NCBI GenBank assembly: GCA_017553815.1
Contig: JAFZJT010000090.1
Span: 1 to 9,224, forward strand
Source: Clostridia bacterium
GTDB taxonomy: Bacteria > Bacillota_A > Clostridia > Christensenellales > CAG-138
Direction of reading: 5' to 3'
Length of the DNA: 9,224 nt
Shown: in pieces, positions 6,292 through 9,224 of the stretch
Position numbering within the stretch: the stretch's first letter is position 1
How the letters are laid out: every line of letters begins with the position of its first letter
The notes under the pieces: model-generated
What the model saw: only the letters and a program-made list of their open reading frames with translations
Told to the model about the DNA's origin: nothing
Database searches by the model: none
Program-made: the position numbers and the translations under genes

Positions 6292-6981
6292 TCAAATTTC
6301 CCTCATGCCGTCATCTGGCGAAGCGCAGACTATCTCAAGATTGCCGTTTCTTATGCGCAGCTCGTCGATGAACTCCTTCTCCTTTGCGGGGTTCTTGAGC
6401 ATGATGTCATACTGCAGATGGAAGAGGCTACCCATATTGGTCGTTTTAACTCGGGTAAGCTCATGGCGCGAGGTGTACTTGCGGAAAACGTCGCTGAAAA
6501 CCTCGGTATAGTTAAGTGTTTCGGGGATAACGATGCGAAGGCTCCTTGCGCCGCTGGGGGAGCTGCCGAAGTTTACGAGCGAAAGGATGAACAGTATCAC
6601 AAGCACGGCCACGGTCAGTATGACTGAGATGCCGACGGCGCCCATGCCGAGCGCGAGACCGACCGCGACCGAAAGCGCGATCAGAACTATATCGCGCGCA
6701 GAGGCGGGAGCGGAGCGGAAGCGCACAAGGCCGAACGCGCCCGCAACGGCGAGACCCGCGCCGAACTCGCGGTTAACGAGCATGATTATCGCCTGAACGA
6801 TCATCGGAAGCAGCACGAGCGCGACGGAAAGGCTGCGCGTCTGCTTGCTGCGGAAGCGGCCGACGAGGGCGATGAGTATGCCGAGAACGAGCGCCGCGCC
6901 AAGGCAGGTCAGGTACTCCGTCAGCGTAACGGTTATCGGGTTTTGACTGCCCGAGAAGATGCTGTCGATCAACGTGTTCAT
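6292..6981 (-). CDS. DUF4956 membrane protein
   Basis: A 229-residue integral membrane protein. Hydrophobic stretches near 22-42, 49-69, 74-86, 96-115 and 117-137 suggest four to five helices, followed by a soluble domain of about 90 residues. The block GAGLAVAGAFGLVRFRSAP (74-92) followed by ARDIV is the hallmark of DUF4956. The family's biochemical role is not established; it is repeatedly found beside VTC-domain proteins, as here, where the VTC-domain gene ends 53 nt upstream on the same strand. By analogy with yeast VTC, in which a polyphosphate polymerase domain works with membrane subunits, it may be a membrane partner; this is inference. GGAGGAAATAAT before the ATG fixes the start. No promoter was seen in the 53-nt gap, so it is probably transcribed with the VTC gene. 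Confidence 0.87.
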   Translation of the reverse strand: MNTLIDSIFSGSQNPITVTLTEYLTCLGAALVLGILIALVGRFRSKQTRSLSVALVLLPMIVQAIIMLVNREFGAGLAVAGAFGLVRFRSAPASARDIVLIALSVAVGLALGMGAVGISVILTVAVLVILFILSLVNFGSSPSGARSLRIVIPETLNYTEVFSDVFRKYTSRHELTRVKTTNMGSLFHLQYDIMLKNPAKEKEFIDELRIRNGNLEIVCASPDDGMREI

Positions 6982-7034
6982 ATTATTTCCTCCGTTTCAT
7001 TAAAAGCGGTTTTTTCTAAAGTATTGAGTGAGAT

Positions 7035-7754
7035 TCAGTACGGTCTTTCGCTCGCGGCGAGCTTCTTTTCAAGCTCCATATTGAACGCGGTGCCGTATTT
7101 TGAAAACTTGCCGGGGTAGACCTTGTTTTCATCAAGAAGATGAACGAGCCAGAGTGGCAGGAAAAACGCGGTCTTTATCTCGAGAATGAATCTGTCCTCG
7201 GGAAGAAGCGGTGTGCCGCGCGTGCCGTGTGTGAGGTCGAGATCGTCCATGCGGTAGCGAAGGTTTCGATCCACGGTCAAGCGCAGGTTCTCGTCCTCGT
7301 TGGCCTCATAAGCGATGCGCTCGCAGAAAATGTCTATAGCGGGCTTCAGCTCGGGGTAGTAGCGGAGCGTATACGCTATCTCCTTGGCTATCTGCTCGTT
7401 TGGACAGGGCGTTTCGCCCCTTAAAAACGCCATTGCGTTCTTATACGGCATCTGGATGCGGCGCTTATAGACTATGCCCTTGTATTTTTTCTTGAGCTCC
7501 ACAAAGGCGGTTGAGTCCTCCGCGGGCTCGCCGTAGCAGCGAAGGCGCAGCTTTTCCTTATAGGTCTTGGCGATTATGGATGCGCCGATGAGCCGCATAT
7601 CGGGCGTGTCGTAATAGGTGCTGCAGATCGTGCTGAGGCCGTATTCGTCCTCGTGCATATGCTCGAGGATAATGGGCAACATCGCGTCGAGCTGCGCTTT
7701 TGTGATAACGTATTTCTTTTCAACTCGCGTAAAAATATTTTTACTTCTCTCCAT
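7035..7754 (-). CDS. VTC-domain protein (polyphosphate polymerase-like)
   Basis: A 239-residue soluble protein consisting almost wholly of a VTC domain (triphosphate tunnel fold), the domain that in yeast Vtc4 makes polyphosphate from ATP. Tunnel-lining residues of the family are visible: EKK (12-14), YYDTPD (47-52), RLR (70-72), VELKKK (85-90) with YKRR (96-99), AIDIFCERIAYE (139-150), LTVDR (159-163), LEIK (191-194) and FSKYGTA. The basic residues and the acidic metal ligands Glu86 and Glu192 are all present, so the protein looks catalytically competent. Whether bacterial members truly make polyphosphate is not settled. It has no SPX domain and no membrane helix of its own, and depends on the DUF4956 neighbour for any membrane link. 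AAAGGAGG lies 4 nt before the ATG. Confidence 0.9.
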   Translation of the reverse strand: MERSKNIFTRVEKKYVITKAQLDAMLPIILEHMHEDEYGLSTICSTYYDTPDMRLIGASIIAKTYKEKLRLRCYGEPAEDSTAFVELKKKYKGIVYKRRIQMPYKNAMAFLRGETPCPNEQIAKEIAYTLRYYPELKPAIDIFCERIAYEANEDENLRLTVDRNLRYRMDDLDLTHGTRGTPLLPEDRFILEIKTAFFLPLWLVHLLDENKVYPGKFSKYGTAFNMELEKKLAASERPY

Positions 7755-7786
7755 ACTGCCTCCTTTCGCCGAGCCTGTTTCGCGCT

Positions 7787-7815
7787 ATTATACCATTTTC
7801 ACGCGATAAATTAAA
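7787..7815 (-). promoter_or_regulatory. Predicted promoter of the VTC-DUF4956 unit
   Basis: On the minus strand a perfect TATAAT (7787-7792) carries a TGG extension, with a weak -35 TTTAAT (7810-7815) at 17 nt. It lies in the 70-nt gap after the dipeptidase gene. No terminator was found in that gap, so some reading-through from the dipeptidase is likely too. Confidence 0.65.
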
Positions 7816-7824
7816 GCTTTTGCC

Positions 7825-8757
7825 CTATATAAAGTCGATTATATACCGATAGAGATTTCCGAACATAACGTCATAAACGTTTTCTTCACTCAGCCCGAGC
7901 TTCAAAAGCCTTTCGGCGATCAGCGGATAGCCGCTGCTGTTTTCAAGCCCATCTATATAGCGCCCCATGCCGTCGAAATCCGAGCCGAGCGCCGCGCACT
8001 TAACGCCGCCAACCTCGATATAATGCGCGATATGCCTGATAACGTCGTCCACCGTGGCCGTCTTCGCCTCGGTGAGCTGCTTATGGTAGAAATTAACGCC
8101 GATAACGCCGCCCCTCTTCGCGATCTCGCGGATATGCTCGTTCTTCATGCAGCGCGGCGCATCGCAAAGCGCGCGGGCGTTGGTGTGGGATGAAAACACG
8201 GGGCGCGTGGCGAGGCTGAGCACGTCGTCTATACCGGGGTCGCCCAGATGCGCAAGATCCACCGCGATACCGAGGCGGCACATCTCCGAAACAACATCCT
8301 TCCCGAGCGCCGTCAGTCCCTTCTTCGTTTTCTTCGCGGCGGGGCAGGCAAGTCGGTTCACATCGTTCCACGTCAGCGTCATCGCGCGAACGCCAAGGCG
8401 GTGCAGTATGCGCAGGTTCGAAACCGTCGCCTCTATCGCTTCGCCGCCCTCCACGGTCAGAACCGTGCCGATCCTATCGCCGCTTATATCAAAATCCTTT
8501 GTAAGCGGTGTTAAGATCGGGTTCTCGTCCAGCATTCGGTAGTAGGCGTCGATCATGCAGAGGCATTGATTGAGCGGGTTCCTATCGAGCTGCATATCTA
8601 TCCATGCCGCGAAAAGCTGAAGCTTAACGCCGCCTTCGATCAGCTTATCGAGCCTGATCGCCTGATCCTGCTTGGGAGCGGCGAGGTCGTACCCGCGCTC
8701 CACCATGCCGTATAAAAAATCGCAGTGCCCGTCGGCAGCGGGGAAAAGCTTTTCCAT
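7825..8757 (-). CDS. Membrane dipeptidase-like enzyme, peptidase family M19
   Basis: A 310-residue TIM-barrel zinc dipeptidase of the renal dipeptidase family. All metal-site residues are in place: His11 and Asp13 (DGHCD), the bridging Glu103 (VEGGEAI), His170 (DLAH, usually DxSH) and His191 (FSSHTNARAL), plus the late GSDFDG motif and LTWN. The length is usual for bacterial members. There is no signal peptide or membrane anchor, so despite the family name the enzyme is cytoplasmic and probably cleaves dipeptides, possibly D-amino-acid-containing ones, as known for family relatives. The ATG has GGAA almost adjacent (AAAAGGAAATG), an unusually tight ribosome binding site, but an in-frame TAG lies just upstream and any later start would lose the first zinc ligands. 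It is followed by the VTC gene on the same strand. Confidence 0.94.
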   Translation of the reverse strand: MEKLFPAADGHCDFLYGMVERGYDLAAPKQDQAIRLDKLIEGGVKLQLFAAWIDMQLDRNPLNQCLCMIDAYYRMLDENPILTPLTKDFDISGDRIGTVLTVEGGEAIEATVSNLRILHRLGVRAMTLTWNDVNRLACPAAKKTKKGLTALGKDVVSEMCRLGIAVDLAHLGDPGIDDVLSLATRPVFSSHTNARALCDAPRCMKNEHIREIAKRGGVIGVNFYHKQLTEAKTATVDDVIRHIAHYIEVGGVKCAALGSDFDGMGRYIDGLENSSGYPLIAERLLKLGLSEENVYDVMFGNLYRYIIDFI

Positions 8758-8817
8758 TTCCTTTTCGCTCTATCCGAGCTTCCTTTCCTTCTTGACCCAA
8801 AGCCGTTTTTCCGAATA

Positions 8818-8823
8818 ATTATA
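8818..8823 (-). promoter_or_regulatory. Extended -10 box of the dipeptidase gene
   Basis: ATGGTATAAT on the minus strand gives a perfect TATAAT with a TG extension, the same decamer as before the VTC gene. No recognisable -35 is found 16-18 nt upstream. The start would be near 8811, about 54 nt ahead of the ATG. Confidence 0.6.
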
Positions 8824-8977
8824 CCATGAGTTTCGGAAAATTACATCTGCTTTGCCGCCTGCTTTCGGGCATTTCCCTTTCATTGCGCTTCATTATATGT
8901 ATACGGCTTAAGGGTTTCTTAAAAATATTGTATTTTTTATTAAATCTTTTTTCAGCCCCGAGGATCGGCCGCCGCGC

Positions 8978-9022
8978 CTAAATCCGCCACACGAAGCAAG
9001 AGGGCGCGGATTTAGACTTTTT
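8978..9022 (+). terminator. Hairpin with T-run upstream of the secreted-protein gene
   Basis: CTAAATCCGC (8978-8987) pairs perfectly with GCGGATTTAG (9006-9015) around an 18-nt loop; ACTTTTT follows. An alternative pairing GCGCC (8974-8978) with GGCGC (9003-9007) competes with it. It could end a transcript coming from further upstream or act as an attenuator, but no gene precedes it on this strand, so its client is unclear. Confidence 0.5.
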
Positions 9023-9031
9023 GGAGGCAAA

Positions 9032-9073
9032 ATGTCAAGAAAAGTTCATAATAAAACTAATATTAGGTATTGA
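9032..9073 (+). CDS. Possible 13-residue peptide ORF
   Basis: An ATG preceded at 4 nt by GGAGG (9023-9027) opens a frame encoding MSRKVHNKTNIRY and ends in a TGA that overlaps the TTGACA of the next promoter. The ribosome binding site is as good as those of the real genes, and the peptide is basic. No promoter for it is clear and chance is possible. It could be a leader peptide of a transcript that includes the hairpin before it. Confidence 0.25.
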   Translation: MSRKVHNKTNIRY

Positions 9074-9102
9074 CAAAATAGCGGGGGGGGTATACTGTAT
9101 AC
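9070..9102 (+). promoter_or_regulatory. Poly-G-spacer promoter overlapped by a palindrome
   Basis: A perfect -35 TTGACA (9070-9075) is followed after 15 nt by TATACT (9091-9096). The spacer ends in eight consecutive G (9083-9090). The -10 lies inside GTATAC-T-GTATAC (9090-9102), two self-palindromic hexamers that read the same on both strands except at the centre, a likely operator shape. The 15-nt spacing is 2 nt short of the optimum; TACTGT at 17 nt (9093-9098) is a poor alternative. Confidence 0.6.
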
Positions 9103-9130
9103 GCATTCTAATATTGAGGAGGGAAAATAA

Positions 9131-9224
9131 ATGAAAAAACAGCACAAGGCCGTTATTTCCTTTGCTCTTGCGCTTATTTTTGCGCTTGTAAGCCTGCCCG
9201 CTTCGGCTCTTCCGCGCCTTGAAG
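9131..9224 (+). CDS. Secreted protein, N-terminal fragment (cut by right edge)
   Basis: The 31 complete codons visible encode a textbook Sec signal peptide: basic MKKQHK, a hydrophobic core (about residues 7-22, AVISFALALIFALVSL) and PASA before a predicted signal peptidase I cut after Ala26. There is no Cys at the cut, so it is not a lipoprotein. AGGAGG (9117-9122) stands 8 nt before the ATG. The mature protein begins LPRLE and continues outside the window, so its function cannot be told. The promoter ahead of it, with its poly-G spacer and palindrome, suggests that expression is switched or repressed. Confidence 0.85.
   Translation, partial: MKKQHKAVISFALALIFALVSLPASALPRLE

Larger units (their letters stand above)
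8758..9130. other. Gene-free divergent region of 373 nt
   Basis: This stretch separates the minus-strand dipeptidase from the plus-strand secreted protein. It holds the dipeptidase promoter (8818-8823), an AT-rich segment (about 8910-8953, poly-T on the plus strand), a 10-bp hairpin with a T-run (8978-9022), a possible 13-codon open frame (9032-9073), the poly-G promoter (9070-9096) and two GTATAC sites (8899-8904 and the double site 9090-9102). The octamer TGTATACG occurs twice, at 8898 and 9096. Confidence 0.7.

Noticed and set aside
8093..8542. Overlapping frames on both strands inside the dipeptidase gene
   Set aside because: The dipeptidase frame carries all zinc ligands; the others are Arg/Ser-rich shadows.
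8818..8823. Full -35/-10 promoter for the dipeptidase
   Set aside because: Only the extended -10 is convincing; no sequence close to TTGACA lies at the right distance, so only the -10 is reported.
1..9224. CRISPR arrays, tRNA or rRNA genes, insertion sequences, toxin-antitoxin or phage defence genes
   Set aside because: No regularly spaced repeats, transposase-like frames, cloverleaf patterns or defence domains were seen; the only tandem repeat is the heptamer array at 4881-4915.

Overview
The window looks like chromosomal DNA of an anaerobic, probably uncultured, member of the Clostridia (Bacillota). The evidence is indirect: AGGAGG-type ribosome binding sites, sigma-A-like promoters of TTGACA/TATAAT type with several TGN-extended -10 boxes, short intergenic gaps, and families typical of clostridia (type III pantothenate kinase, an ECF transporter S component, a tandem-OB SSB-like protein, a VTC-domain/DUF4956 pair). 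Species cannot be named from this stretch. There are nine complete genes and two cut by the window edges. I see no tRNA, rRNA, CRISPR array, transposase or prophage gene.

Left part (1-4844): the C-terminal end of an aconitase-superfamily hydratase runs off the left edge and is followed by two hairpins. Then comes a coenzyme A block. On the minus strand a pantothenate-type ECF S component (panT-like, with an unusual insert) is followed 5 nt later by coaX. Divergent from it on the plus strand is coaBC, followed without any gap by a GNAT acetyltransferase. The two arms have back-to-back promoters about 22 bp apart. Together they could provide uptake of pantothenate, its phosphorylation, and conversion to 4'-phosphopantetheine. 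The panT transcript has a leader of about 119 nt with three predicted stem-loops.

Middle part (4845-6291): a 35-bp heptamer tandem repeat lies in the convergent gap, followed by a minus-strand SSB-like protein with two OB domains, a divergent clostridial-type conserved hypothetical protein, and a strong, probably bidirectional terminator.

Right part (6292-9224): three minus-strand genes read leftward, an M19 dipeptidase, then a VTC-domain protein and a DUF4956 membrane protein (a recurrent pair whose biochemical job in bacteria is not settled). A 373-nt gene-free stretch then leads into a plus-strand secreted protein whose signal peptide is complete but whose body is cut by the window edge. 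The promoter before it is the most unusual site in the window: an exact TTGACA is separated from TATACT by only 15 bp that end in a run of eight G, and the -10 lies inside the palindrome GTATACTGTATAC. This has the architecture of a slippage-controlled (phase-variable) and operator-controlled promoter. That reading is inference.
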